The notes: generated from the sequence alone by a model not told the origin. DNA of 32,910 nt from Spirochaetaceae bacterium (GCA_031257995.1 JAIRNN010000028.1:1-32910); one strand, 5' to 3'; shown: positions 13,616 to 21,890, counted from the stretch's first letter. Numbers and translations: made by a program.

Positions 13616-14936
13616 TCCTTTAGTAAGTATATTCAGAGTCCACGAACTCCGTGAGCGCATCTTTTTCACGGTGGTGATACTTGTTGTCTTTCGTTTGGGG
13701 ACGGTTTTGCCTGTTCCCGGTATCAATGTGAGTGTGCTCAACGAATACTTCAAAGATCAAATTCAGACCGGCAACGCGATCATCGACTATCTTGATTTCT
13801 TTGCGGGCGGCGCGTTCTCCAACTTCTCGGTGTTTATGCTCGGCATCATGCCCTATATCTCGATGTCGATCATCATGCAGCTGTTGCTCATCGTGTTTCC
13901 CAGCCTGAAAAAGGTTTCGCAGGAAGAGGGCGGCAGGAAAAAGATACAGACTTGGCAGCGTTACGGCACGGTCGCGGTCTGTATCATCCAGTCTTTCGCC
14001 GTTGCCCAGTATGCCCAGGCCATTTCCCGGACTGCGGAAAACCTGCTCAATATGGGTATTGTCCCCTTTACGTTGCTGGCGATACTGACTGTTACGACGG
14101 GTACGATGTTCCTCATGTGGCTGGGGGAACAGATCACCAAGCGCGGCATCGGGAACGGCATCTCGCTGCTCATCTTTGCCGGTATTGTGGCGCGGCTTCC
14201 TGCCGCTGTGGTGGAACTCGGCCAGCAGGTTCGCTCAGGAAATCTCAACATTGTCTTTGTTATCGTGGTATTGGTCATTTTTATCGCGGTTGTCGCGCTT
14301 GTGGTGATCGAACAGCAGGGGCAGCGGAAGATTCCGGTGAATTACGCCAAGCGGGTGGTCGGCCGGCGTATGTACGGGGCGCAAAACACGTATATTCCGT
14401 TTAAGATCAACCCTTCGGGCGTTATTCCGGTCATTTTTGCCTCGTCCATTTTGATGTTCCCGCTCCAGATCGCCTCGACGATTGGCGGCAATGTGCCTTG
14501 GCTGAACGCCGTGTCTCAGGCGCTTACGCCGCGCGGGGTGCTTTACAACGTGCTGTATGTGCTGTTAATTATTTTCTTTGCCTATTTTTATACGCAAGTT
14601 TCGTTGAACCCGCTTGAGATAGCGAAAAATATCCGCGAAAACGGCGGGTCGATTCCCGGTATCCGCAGTGAAAAACTGGAGCAATACCTGACCAAGATTT
14701 TGAACCGCATCGTGCTGCCGGGGTCGCTCTATCTTGCGTTGATTGCGATTATTCCGACGATTGTGCAATGGTTATTCAAATTTCCATCGTCGATTTCGTA
14801 TTTGATGGGCGGTACTTCGCTGCTCATCATCGTTGGGGTGGATCTTGACACGATGAGCCAAATTGAGTCACTCTTAAAGATGCACCATCATGAAGGCTTG
14901 ACCAAGAAAGGGCATATTAAAGGAAGGAACTTGTAA
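13608..14936 (+). CDS. secY: protein translocase subunit SecY
   Basis: SecY is the channel of the Sec translocase in the inner membrane. The 442-residue product starts MANPLVSIFRVHELRERIFF and is predicted to cross the membrane ten times. Recognisable stretches include the plug and second helix region (FSNFSVFMLGIMPYISMSII), TKRGIGNGISLLIFAGIV, the cytosolic loop with ALVVIEQQGQRKIPVNYAKR, and GGTSLLIIVGVDLDTM near the end. ATG 13608 overlaps rplO and has AGGTGAG ten bases upstream. An in-frame start at 13551 would put 19 basic residues from the rplO reading in front and is rejected. adk and map, which often follow secY, are absent. Confidence 0.98.
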   Translation: MANPLVSIFRVHELRERIFFTVVILVVFRLGTVLPVPGINVSVLNEYFKDQIQTGNAIIDYLDFFAGGAFSNFSVFMLGIMPYISMSIIMQLLLIVFPSLKKVSQEEGGRKKIQTWQRYGTVAVCIIQSFAVAQYAQAISRTAENLLNMGIVPFTLLAILTVTTGTMFLMWLGEQITKRGIGNGISLLIFAGIVARLPAAVVELGQQVRSGNLNIVFVIVVLVIFIAVVALVVIEQQGQRKIPVNYAKRVVGRRMYGAQNTYIPFKINPSGVIPVIFASSILMFPLQIASTIGGNVPWLNAVSQALTPRGVLYNVLYVLLIIFFAYFYTQVSLNPLEIAKNIRENGGSIPGIRSEKLEQYLTKILNRIVLPGSLYLALIAIIPTIVQWLFKFPSSISYLMGGTSLLIIVGVDLDTMSQIESLLKMHHHEGLTKKGHIKGRNL

Positions 14937-15049
14937 TGAAAGTGAGAACGAGCGTGAAACCGATTTGCGACAAGTGCAAGGTTATCAAGCGGCGCGGCAT
15001 TGTCCGCATCATCTGCGAGAATCCTAAGCATAAGCAGAAGCAGGGTTAG
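14936..15049 (+). CDS. rpmJ: 50S ribosomal protein L36, zinc form
   Basis: This 37-residue protein lies between secY and rpsM. It reads MKVRTSVKPICDKCKVIKRR and ends KHKQKQG. Cys11, Cys14, Cys27 and His32 form the zinc site of the C+ form. The ATG overlaps the secY stop (TAATG), and AAGGAAGG precedes it by ten bases. Confidence 0.97.
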   Translation: MKVRTSVKPICDKCKVIKRRGIVRIICENPKHKQKQG

Positions 15050-15070
15050 GGTTAGGTATAAGGAAGGAGT

Positions 15071-15439
15071 ATGGCAAGAATCGCGGGGGTGGATGTCCCC
15101 AACAAACACGTTGATATCGCGCTTACCTATATTTTCGGTATCGGCCGGTCGACGGCAAGCGAAATTTGCGGGAAGCTGAGGCTTGATAAGAATACGTTGA
15201 TTAACGATCTGCCGCCGGAGGTGTTAAACGACCTGCGGAAGCTCATCGATACCGATTACAAGGTGGAGGGCCGTCTTCGTACCGAGATCGCGCTGAATAT
15301 CAAGCGGCTCATGGATATTGGCTGTTATCGGGGGCTCCGGCATCGGAAAGGGCTTCCGCTTCGCGGCCAGCGCACGAGGACGAATGCTCGTACCCGTAAG
15401 GGCAAGAAGAAGACGGTTGCCGGAAAGAAGAAAGCGTAG
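15071..15439 (+). CDS. rpsM: 30S ribosomal protein S13
   Basis: S13 forms head bridges to the 50S subunit and contacts P-site tRNA. The 122-residue product begins MARIAGVDVPNKHVDIALTY with the helix-two-turns-helix IFGIGRSTASEIC, and has RGLRHRKGLPLRGQRTRTNA in the tail, which ends in Lys-rich residues. AAGGAAGGAG is a strong ribosome-binding site. rpsK normally follows within a few bases; here 276 bases with a palindromic repeat intervene. Confidence 0.98.
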   Translation: MARIAGVDVPNKHVDIALTYIFGIGRSTASEICGKLRLDKNTLINDLPPEVLNDLRKLIDTDYKVEGRLRTEIALNIKRLMDIGCYRGLRHRKGLPLRGQRTRTNARTRKGKKKTVAGKKKA

Positions 15440-15473
15440 CCGCCTATTGTGGACTGTGCCCCTTATGTGGGGT

Positions 15474-15633
15474 CTGGGGGACGAGTCCCCCAGCGGGGGG
15501 TCTATGACACCTTCGGGGGCAAGGCCCCGTAGAGGGGGTAGCATAAGACCCTAAGCCGTGCTTGCAGAGCAAGCATTTGCGGGCGGCGGTCTGGAGCGAG
15601 GGGTCGGCAAAATTTGCTGCGGCTTCCCCCCTT
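15474..15633 (-). repeat. dispersed palindromic repeat, copy C, inside the alpha operon
   Basis: It shows the minus-strand order of the family: a GGGGGGAAGCC block at its right end, CGCTCCAG, then the hairpin GCTTGC-TCT-GCAAGC near 15557-15571, TACCCCCTCTACGGGG, and a final hairpin. The last hairpin is perfect: CTGGGGGAC (15474-15482) with GTCCCCCAG (15485-15493). It separates rpsM from rpsK. No new promoter is convincing between it and rpsK, so the alpha operon is presumably transcribed through it. Confidence 0.8.
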
Positions 15634-15715
15634 ATGTGTTTTTGAATTTTTTTAAGTGCCTGGTGAGCCGGGTGAGATTTTATTTTGGTAGGAGGAACGA
15701 TGATCGGAGGACGAT

Positions 15716-16111
15716 GTGGCTGGTAACGCGAAAGGCAAGGTAAAAAAGAAGAAGGAGAAGATTAGCGTATACGAAGGGAACGTCTATATTCAGGCGACCT
15801 TTAACAATACAATTGTGACCATGACCGATCTCAAGGGCAACACGATTTCGTGGGCTTCGTCGGGGGGGCTTGGTTTCAGGGGGGCGAAGAAGTCTACGCC
15901 CTTTGCGGCGCAGACGGTTACCGAAACGGCGGCGCAGAAGGCTTTGCAGGCCGGGCTTCGGGTGGTTCATGTGTATGTGAAAGGGCCGGGTATGGGACGG
16001 GAGTCTGCGGTTCGCGCTCTGGGGGGTTTGGGTATGATGGTTAAGTCGATTAACGATACGACGCCGATCCCGCATAACGGGTGCAGACCGCGCAAAACGC
16101 GGCGCATCTAG
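15716..16111 (+). CDS. rpsK: 30S ribosomal protein S11
   Basis: S11 forms the platform of the 30S subunit near the mRNA exit. The 131-residue product begins at GTG 15716, five bases after GGAGG at 15706-15710. It contains VYIQATFNNTIVTMTDLKGN, SSGGLGFRGAKKSTPFAAQT and the C-terminal DTTPIPHNGCRPRKTRRI, all diagnostic. An ATG at 15714 in another frame stops after nine codons. Confidence 0.98.
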   Translation: MAGNAKGKVKKKKEKISVYEGNVYIQATFNNTIVTMTDLKGNTISWASSGGLGFRGAKKSTPFAAQTVTETAAQKALQAGLRVVHVYVKGPGMGRESAVRALGGLGMMVKSINDTTPIPHNGCRPRKTRRI

Positions 16112-16125
16112 GGCGGAGGAAAAAT

Positions 16126-16761
16126 ATGGCAAGATATACGGGTCCGGTTTGCCGGTTGTGCAGGGCAGAACAGAAGAAACTCATGCTCAAGGGGGAGCGT
16201 TGCAAGTCGGATAAGTGCCCGGTGAGTAAGAAGCGTCCTGCGCCGGGGAAGGATCCCAGGGCGAGGGCGGGAAAGGCCAGCGATTACCGGATTCAGCTCC
16301 GTGAAAAGCAGAAACTGCGCCGGATCTATGGGATGCAGGAGAAGCAGTTCCACCTGTTTTTCGAGCGGGCGTTACGTATGAGCGGTATCACGGGCGAAAA
16401 TCTTCTGGTGTTGCTTGAGCGCCGTCTTGACAACGTGGTGTACCGTCTTCGTTTCGCGGCCAGCCGGAGTCAGGCGCGGCAGTTGGCGTTGCACGGCCAT
16501 GTGCGGGTGAACGGGAAGCGGGTGAATGTGCCCAGTTTCTTGGTGAAGCCGGGTGACGAGATCGCGATTAGAGAGTCCAGCAAATCTTTAGCGCTCATCA
16601 AAGACGCGCTCAAGGAATTTGGCAGGTCGGGTGTTATGCCGTGGCTCACCCTTGATCCTGATGGCATGAAGGGGACGTTTGTTGCCCTGCCGCGGCGAAA
16701 CGACGTGACCGATCTGGCTGATATAAAAGAGCAGATGATCGTCGAATTCTATTCGAAGTAA
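16126..16761 (+). CDS. rpsD: 30S ribosomal protein S4, zinc form
   Basis: S4 is a primary 16S-binding protein and, in E. coli, the translational repressor of the alpha operon. The 211-residue product begins MARYTGPVCRLCRAEQ and has a zinc site, Cys9, Cys12, Cys26 and Cys31. Its S4 domain in the second half shows LERRLDNVVYRLRFAASRSQ and GHVRVNGKRVNVPSFLVKPG. ATG 16126 has GGAGG eight bases upstream; the longer frame from 16081 runs back into rpsK and is rejected. Confidence 0.98.
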   Translation: MARYTGPVCRLCRAEQKKLMLKGERCKSDKCPVSKKRPAPGKDPRARAGKASDYRIQLREKQKLRRIYGMQEKQFHLFFERALRMSGITGENLLVLLERRLDNVVYRLRFAASRSQARQLALHGHVRVNGKRVNVPSFLVKPGDEIAIRESSKSLALIKDALKEFGRSGVMPWLTLDPDGMKGTFVALPRRNDVTDLADIKEQMIVEFYSK

Positions 16762-16770
16762 GGAGATCCA

Positions 16771-17778
16771 ATGGCCCGGAAGAACCTACTCAAAGGTTTT
16801 AAGCGACCCAAGGGTGTGCTGTCGTTTGTACAGGAACAGTCTGAGTCGAATTATGGTAAGTTTACCGCTTCTCCGTTTGAACCCGGTTTCGGTACGACGA
16901 TCGGTAATACTCTGCGCCGTGTGCTTCTCTCGTCTATTCAGGGTTACGCGATTTCCGCGGTAAAGATGACCTCGTATGACGCGGAGGGGAAGGCGCACAA
17001 CATCTCAAGCGAGTTTGAGCCGATCCCGAACATTGTTGAAGACACGCTCGAAGTGATCAACAATATGAAGAAGATTCGTCTGCGCCTCGCCGATCAGGAT
17101 CTTGACACCGAGACGGTTCTCTATGAATGGTCGGGCAAGAAGGCGGTTACGTCCGCCGATTTTGCGATTCCGGGAAAGGTCGAGGTGTTTGGGCGGCCTC
17201 AGCATATCATGACGCTTTCCGCCGACGCGAAGGTCGAGTTTGAGGTACAGATCGACTTTGGCCGCGGGTATGTTCCCGCCGAGACGAACGCGAAATTCAT
17301 CGAGATTATCGGGACGATTCCGATTGACGCGATTTACGCGCCGATTCAGAAGGTGAAGTTTGCGATTCAGCCCTGCCGGATCGGCCAGCGCAACGACTAC
17401 GATAAGCTGGTGATGGAAATCTGGACGGATGGTACGGTGCGGCCCGATGACGCGCTTGCGGAGGCGGCAAAAATAATCAAAGAACATATGCAGACGTTCA
17501 TCAACTTTGACGAGGCGGGCGATGCCCTTCCGGATGACGATATTGAGGGCGATGAAAGGATGCGGAAACTGCTCGCGACGCCTATCGAAGAGCTTGATCT
17601 TACCGTTCGTTCGAGGAACGGTCTTGAACGGGAAAATGTCAGGAACTTGGGCGAACTGATGAATATGAGCGAGGCCGACTTGATCCGTATTCCGAATTTC
17701 GGCAAGCGTTCCTTGCAGGAGATCAAGGACAAGTTGAAAGAGTGGAATCTTGAACTCGTCGGCGGTTCGAGTCAATAA
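16771..17778 (+). CDS. rpoA: RNA polymerase alpha subunit
   Basis: The alpha subunit dimer is the assembly platform of RNA polymerase, and its C-terminal domain binds UP elements and activators. The 335-residue product has the N-terminal domain with FEPGFGTTIGNTLRRVLLSS, an acidic linker near residue 250 (EAGDALPDDDIEGDER), and the C-terminal domain with ELDLTVRSRNGLERENV and IPNFGKRSLQEIKDKL. The arginine of TVRSRN matches Arg265 of E. coli, the main DNA contact. AAGGAG precedes the ATG by six bases. Confidence 0.99.
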   Translation: MARKNLLKGFKRPKGVLSFVQEQSESNYGKFTASPFEPGFGTTIGNTLRRVLLSSIQGYAISAVKMTSYDAEGKAHNISSEFEPIPNIVEDTLEVINNMKKIRLRLADQDLDTETVLYEWSGKKAVTSADFAIPGKVEVFGRPQHIMTLSADAKVEFEVQIDFGRGYVPAETNAKFIEIIGTIPIDAIYAPIQKVKFAIQPCRIGQRNDYDKLVMEIWTDGTVRPDDALAEAAKIIKEHMQTFINFDEAGDALPDDDIEGDERMRKLLATPIEELDLTVRSRNGLERENVRNLGELMNMSEADLIRIPNFGKRSLQEIKDKLKEWNLELVGGSSQ

Positions 17779-17789
17779 AGGATAGAACG

Positions 17790-18233
17790 ATGAAACATTT
17801 ACGAGGATTTAACCCGCTTGAAAGACGGAGCGCCCATCGCAAGGCGCTTATCCGTAACATGATGACGAGTCTTTTCAGGTTTGAACGTATCAGGACCACG
17901 AAGACGAAGGCGCTTGCCGTGAGGCGGGCGGCGGAGCGGCTCATTACCCGCGCAAAAGAGGATTCCGTCCACAACCGCCGTCTTGTGTCCGCCCGTCTTT
18001 TTGACGAGGGTATTGTTGCCAAGCTATTCAATGACATTGGCCCGCGCATGAAAGACCGTCCGGGCGGTTATACCCGCATCCTGAAGCTGGGCGAACGGTA
18101 TGGAGACGCGGCGGAGATGGTTATTCTTGAACTCGCCGATTATAAGCTCAAGATTGAGGATGTCGAGGACAAGAAGGCGAAGAAGGAAAAGGCGAAAACG
18201 GAAAAAGCCGCAAAAAGGGCGGCGGGGGCATAA
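17790..18233 (+). CDS. rplQ: 50S ribosomal protein L17
   Basis: L17 lies near the tunnel exit. The 147-residue product opens MKHLRGFNPLERRSAHRKAL and contains TTKTKALAVRRAAERLITRA and KDRPGGYTRILKLGERYGDA. A tail of about 25 residues, almost only Lys, Glu, Asp and Ala, makes it longer than the 127-residue E. coli protein. The stop TAA is followed immediately by the ATG of the next ORF. Confidence 0.98.
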   Translation: MKHLRGFNPLERRSAHRKALIRNMMTSLFRFERIRTTKTKALAVRRAAERLITRAKEDSVHNRRLVSARLFDEGIVAKLFNDIGPRMKDRPGGYTRILKLGERYGDAAEMVILELADYKLKIEDVEDKKAKKEKAKTEKAAKRAAGA

Positions 18234-18416
18234 ATGTCAAAAGCGCATAGAGGAAAAGGCATACGCGAGCTTGTTTCGGCCGGCCGCGGTGAATGTCCGG
18301 TTTGCAAGAGATCGGGCGTGAAAATTCTTTACGAAATGGAGTCAGGCGGGCAGAAGATTCAAATCTGTAAAACCTGCAAGGCCGCGATAAAACACGGCAA
18401 GAAATCGCTCGCCTAG
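18234..18416 (+). CDS. small zinc-ribbon protein coupled to rplQ
   Basis: The 60-residue product begins MSKAHRGKGIRELVSAGRGE and has two CxxC pairs, Cys21/Cys24 (CPVCKR) and Cys45/Cys48 (CKTCKA), 20 residues apart, with basic flanks: a treble-clef or zinc-ribbon layout like that of small ribosome-associated or RNA-binding proteins. It starts directly after the rplQ stop with no gap, so it is translated with L17. I do not recognise a named family. The position suggests a role linked to the ribosome or transcription, but that is inference. Confidence 0.85.
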   Translation: MSKAHRGKGIRELVSAGRGECPVCKRSGVKILYEMESGGQKIQICKTCKAAIKHGKKSLA

Positions 18417-18453
18417 CATAAAGCGAAGCGCATAACGCGCAACGGATCGCCGT

Positions 18454-19113
18454 ATGACCGATTGGCCTAAAATATTCGCCGCGCTCAACAAGTGGCGGGA
18501 GGATTTGTCTCTCTCCGAGCCGTCGGTTACGCTGGTGGCGGAGCGTTACGCCCGTGATCCGTGGGCGGTTCTCGTATCCACATTGATAAGCCTTCGTACC
18601 AAAGACGAGGTAACGATCAAGGCATCCGCCGTGTTGCTTGCCCGGTGTAAGGGTCCGTCCGATGTGCTGGGCGCGTCCCAGCCGGAAATCGAAAAACTCA
18701 TCTATCCGGCGGGATTCTACAAAACCAAAGCCCTGCGTCTCCGCGAAATCGCCGCGATCCTCGTGGAAAAATACGGCGGCGCCGTCCCCGACTCCCTCGA
18801 AGAACTCCTTGCCCTCCCCGGCGTGGGCCGCAAAACCGCGAACCTCGTCCTCATCGAAGCCTTCGACAAAGACGGTATCTGTGTCGATACCCATGTCCAC
18901 CGCATCAACAACCGCGCGGGCTGGCTCGTCTCCCGCACCCCCGATGCCACCGAACTTATCCTCCGTGACATCCTTCCCCGCGAATACTGGAAGCCCATCA
19001 ACGCCCTCCTCGTCCTCTACGGACAGCGCGTCTGCAAACCCATAAGCCCCATCTGTTCAAAATGTGTGATCAGAGGCCACTGCGCGCGAAAAGGCGTAGA
19101 CAAAAGCCGGTAA
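18454..19113 (+). CDS. nth: endonuclease III (DNA glycosylase/AP lyase)
   Basis: Endonuclease III removes oxidised pyrimidines and cleaves at the abasic site in base-excision repair. The 219-residue product has the helix-hairpin-helix LPGVGRKTANLVL with the catalytic Lys127, the essential Asp145 in VDTHVHRI, and the iron-sulfur loop C-X6-C-X2-C-X5-C (Cys194, 201, 204, 210). The loop usually read as LLSAQTTD is LISLRTKD here, a known variant in part of the family. It starts 37 bases after the zinc-ribbon ORF with a weak ribosome-binding site. Base composition changes inside the gene: the last third is strongly C-over-G on this strand, unlike the operon upstream. Confidence 0.95.
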   Translation: MTDWPKIFAALNKWREDLSLSEPSVTLVAERYARDPWAVLVSTLISLRTKDEVTIKASAVLLARCKGPSDVLGASQPEIEKLIYPAGFYKTKALRLREIAAILVEKYGGAVPDSLEELLALPGVGRKTANLVLIEAFDKDGICVDTHVHRINNRAGWLVSRTPDATELILRDILPREYWKPINALLVLYGQRVCKPISPICSKCVIRGHCARKGVDKSR

Positions 19114-19123
19114 CTATTTACAC

Positions 19124-19235
19124 GGGAAACCTTGATCGCGAGGAACCGCAAACGGCGCCATAAAGGGTTGCGCGGATTTTTCAGTCCTTGTCTCTCTTAA
19201 TCCGTGCCGTCTGTGGTTTTGTGTTTCCGTCTGTC
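19124..19235. repeat. CGCAGATGA-family repeat, copy 2
   Basis: A diverged copy lies between nth and the kinase gene: GGAAACC...GAGGAACCGCAAACGGC at the left faces GCCGTCTGTGGTTTTGTG at the right, with GCGCGGATTTTTC and TTAATCCGTG inside. It may act as the terminator of the ribosomal transcript. Confidence 0.5.
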
Positions 19236-19238
19236 GGA

Positions 19239-19267
19239 TTGACAAGACGGGGACGATCTTTAATAAT
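19239..19267 (+). promoter_or_regulatory. weak candidate promoter for the two-component pair
   Basis: TTGACA (19239-19244) is perfect; AATAAT (19262-19267), 17 bases on, is a fair -10. The start would fall almost at the first ATG (19274), so the transcript would be nearly leaderless or translation starts at a later ATG (19283 or 19349). No ribosome-binding site is visible. Confidence 0.35.
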
Positions 19268-19273
19268 AAAAAA

Positions 19274-20974
19274 ATGAAGGGAATGAACAAAAAAAGAACA
19301 CTGCCTTTTTTCCGGTTCACGGACACGCAGCAGTTTTATTATAAAAAGATGGCGGGTATTCTCCTGGGTACTTTTTTAATTCCGCTTCTGGCCACCGGAA
19401 TTATCGCCATTCTGTGTATCGGCATCGCCGAATCGGTATACGAAAGAAAAGAAGGCTTGACGGCGCTGGAGGCGTCTTCCCGTGAAATGGAACAAGTTTT
19501 CCAATATGCGGAAGATTTTTCCGGCATACTCATCACCAAGGGGCTCATGGGAAAGTTTGCCGGTTTCCGTGAAACGAGCCGGGACTATATAAGCCTTGCC
19601 GAGTTTTCCGATGACTATATCCATAATGTGCCGCTTATTAAGACGATTTTGCTGATACGGGACGGGTATATTGTTTTTGAACGGGGGCCCGCGCTCGACT
19701 CGGAGATTCCGGCGTTTCCCTATGACCTTGAAAAAGCGGAAGCCGAGTTGAAAAAGAGATACTGGGCCGAGCCCCGGAGAATGAACTATTTCTTTGCCGA
19801 CGAGTATACCGACCGCGAGGTGATTCCCTTTTATAAAAAGATAAGTTACAGCACAAGCCCTTCCGTGTTGTTTGTCTTTATCGGTATTGATGAAAAAGAA
19901 CTCGTCAAAAGCTATATGTCATATAATAAAGGCACATTCTTTTTTATGCGGCAGGAAGATTTTGCCGTTGTGTCGTCCACGGATACGGAAGCCCGGGGGA
20001 AAGCGTACCCTGCGGGGTTGAGCGGCCATATAAAAGGCGAAAGCGGGTATTTTCGCGTCAAGAACAAAGAAACGGCGGTGTACACGAATGTTTTCGACGA
20101 ATGGTATCTGGTAAACCATCTCCCGCCCAAAAAATTGAGTATCAACATTGCCGGCTATGCCATCATTATTCCGGTCGCGGTTATCTTGGCGATTTGTTTC
20201 ACATTCAGGCGGATTCACGGCGTTATACATGAATTATATGCGGCAAAGATATACAGTCAGGAGGCGGCGTTCAAAACGCTTACATCGCAGATCAACCCGC
20301 ATTTTTTGTATAATACGCTGGATTCCATACGCTGGAAGGCGATACAAAACAGAGATTTTGAAGTGAGCGGGCAAATTGAAACGCTTGCCGATATGTTCAA
20401 GTCTACGTTAAGCAAGGGTAATGATATGGTGACGGTTGAACAGGAGATTAAACAGCTTGAAAGGTATCTTGTTATTATGCGTTTCAGGTATGGAGACCGT
20501 ATCAAATGTACGATTGATGTTTCCGAGAAAGCGCTGCCCGTCAAAGTGCCGAAACTGATTTTGCAGCCCCTTGTGGAAAACGCGATTCTGCACGGTATTG
20601 AGCCGCAGGTACCCAAGGGAGAAATCACAGTACTTGTCAAAATACGGGAAAATCTTTTATATATCATTGTCAGGGATAACGGGCGGGGAGTCGACGCAAA
20701 AGAGATAAACGCGAAACTGCAAGACGAACACGGGGTTTTTTTTCGGCATCCGGATTCGGAACCATGGCCGCGGAAAAGACGGCGGGCTTTTCTCTGGGAA
20801 ACCGCGCGGGAGGACGGCGAAACGGCCGGGATTGGAACCGTCCCGGACGATACGGTATTCGCGCTGAAAAACATCGACCGGCGGATCAAACTGCGTTACG
20901 GCGGCGAATACGGAATGACGTTTGCAAGTACCCTTGGCGAGGGAACGGTTGTTACGCTTGTCATGCCGGGATAA
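19274..20974 (+). CDS. YesM-type membrane sensor histidine kinase
   Basis: The 566-residue product is a two-helix membrane sensor kinase. Residues 26-51 (KMAGILLGTFLIPLLATGII) form helix 1, about 235 residues form an extracytoplasmic sensor, and INIAGYAIIIPVAVILAICF near 290-312 forms helix 2. A short linker replaces a clear HAMP domain. The His_kinase motif QINPHFLYNTLDSI has the phosphorylated His343. The ATPase has the N-box QPLVENAILHG (Asn436) and DNGRGVD (468-474), and ends GEGTVVTLVMPG. The stretch between DNGRGVD and the LKNIDRRIKLRYGG segment is about 45 residues longer than usual and rich in Arg and Glu, an expanded ATP lid. The start is uncertain: ATG 19274, 19283 and 19349 are all possible. 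It pairs with the regulator that starts just after its stop. Confidence 0.92.
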   Translation: MKGMNKKRTLPFFRFTDTQQFYYKKMAGILLGTFLIPLLATGIIAILCIGIAESVYERKEGLTALEASSREMEQVFQYAEDFSGILITKGLMGKFAGFRETSRDYISLAEFSDDYIHNVPLIKTILLIRDGYIVFERGPALDSEIPAFPYDLEKAEAELKKRYWAEPRRMNYFFADEYTDREVIPFYKKISYSTSPSVLFVFIGIDEKELVKSYMSYNKGTFFFMRQEDFAVVSSTDTEARGKAYPAGLSGHIKGESGYFRVKNKETAVYTNVFDEWYLVNHLPPKKLSINIAGYAIIIPVAVILAICFTFRRIHGVIHELYAAKIYSQEAAFKTLTSQINPHFLYNTLDSIRWKAIQNRDFEVSGQIETLADMFKSTLSKGNDMVTVEQEIKQLERYLVIMRFRYGDRIKCTIDVSEKALPVKVPKLILQPLVENAILHGIEPQVPKGEITVLVKIRENLLYIIVRDNGRGVDAKEINAKLQDEHGVFFRHPDSEPWPRKRRRAFLWETAREDGETAGIGTVPDDTVFALKNIDRRIKLRYGGEYGMTFASTLGEGTVVTLVMPG

Positions 20975-20975
20975 A

Positions 20976-21719
20976 ATGATGAAACTATTGATTCTTGATG
21001 ACGACATACAGATACGCGAAGGTGTGGAAAAAAGCATCGACTGGCGATGCGCCGGCATTGACGAGGTGAAAAGCGCTGGGGACGGCGTGTCAGGTCTGAA
21101 AATGGCGTTGTCTTTCAGGCCGGATATTATTCTTTCCGATGTGCGGATGCCGGGCATAAACGGCCTCGATTTTCTCCGGGAAATAAAAGAAGTACTTCCC
21201 CGTTCAAAAGTAATTCTCATAAGCGGCTATGACGATTTTGAATATTTGCAAAAGGCGGTCAAATATAAAGCGGACGCCTATGAATTAAAACCCGTCAAGG
21301 TGCAGCATCTCATCAATCTTGTCGCGGAAATGAAAGAAGAAATACTCAGGGAAAACGCCGCGCCCGCACAATCAAGCGAACCGCCCCGATACACGCCTAA
21401 GATAATGAAAGCCGTCGATTATATCAACGCTCATTTTGACAAGCCGATAACCACGGCGGCCCTGTCAAAAACGCTCGGTCTTACGCCGAATTATTTCAGC
21501 GCCGTTTTCAAGCGGGAGACGGGCATATCTTTCAACGCCTATCTAAACAATGTCCGGCTGAAAAGCGCCGCGTATCTGCTCGAACATACCAGCCTTCTCA
21601 TCTACGAGATCGCGGATCAATGCGGTTTCCATGATTATATCTACTTTTCGCAGGTTTTCAAAAAAGCCTACAACTGTTCTCCCCGCGCATACCGGACAAA
21701 CAAAAAACAACCGGGATAA
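20976..21719 (+). CDS. YesN-type response regulator with AraC DNA-binding domain
   Basis: The 247-residue product has a receiver domain (1-120) with acidic residues LILDDD (8-10), phosphorylated Asp55 in SDVRMPG, the switch Ser in LISGYDDFEYL, and Lys in ELKPVK. Residues 140-245 are an AraC-type double helix-turn-helix: ITTAALSKTLGLTPNYFSAV and LIYEIADQCGFHDYIYFSQV, then CSPRAYR. It begins one base after the kinase stop; ATG 20979 is an equal alternative. YesM/YesN-type pairs generally regulate sugar uptake and polysaccharide use, so the minus-strand sugar operon 1.4 kb away is the natural candidate target, though no binding site could be recognised. Confidence 0.95.
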   Translation: MMKLLILDDDIQIREGVEKSIDWRCAGIDEVKSAGDGVSGLKMALSFRPDIILSDVRMPGINGLDFLREIKEVLPRSKVILISGYDDFEYLQKAVKYKADAYELKPVKVQHLINLVAEMKEEILRENAAPAQSSEPPRYTPKIMKAVDYINAHFDKPITTAALSKTLGLTPNYFSAVFKRETGISFNAYLNNVRLKSAAYLLEHTSLLIYEIADQCGFHDYIYFSQVFKKAYNCSPRAYRTNKKQPG

Positions 21720-21760
21720 GCGCGGGGTCTCTATAGTGCCTTTGTCAAGAAAATATAAGG

Positions 21761-21890
21761 CGGGGGAAGTCTCCCCCTCGCTCCAGACACGCACTCTGGC
21801 CGAAAGGCCTGAGCCTAAAGGCTCGTCCGCACCTTCCTCCGTTTGGCCTTCCGCTACCCCTCTGCGGGGGACACCCCCGCAACGCCCCCG
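21761..21890 (+). repeat. dispersed palindromic repeat, copy D
   Basis: The blocks are in order: GGGGGAAGTCTCCCCCTCGC, CTCCAG, then a variable part with two small hairpins (GGCC-GAAA-GGCC and GAGCC-TAAA-GGCTC), TACCCCTCTGCGGGGGAC, and ACCCCCGCAACGCCCCCG. It lies 41 bases behind the response regulator and may end that transcript. Confidence 0.8.
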
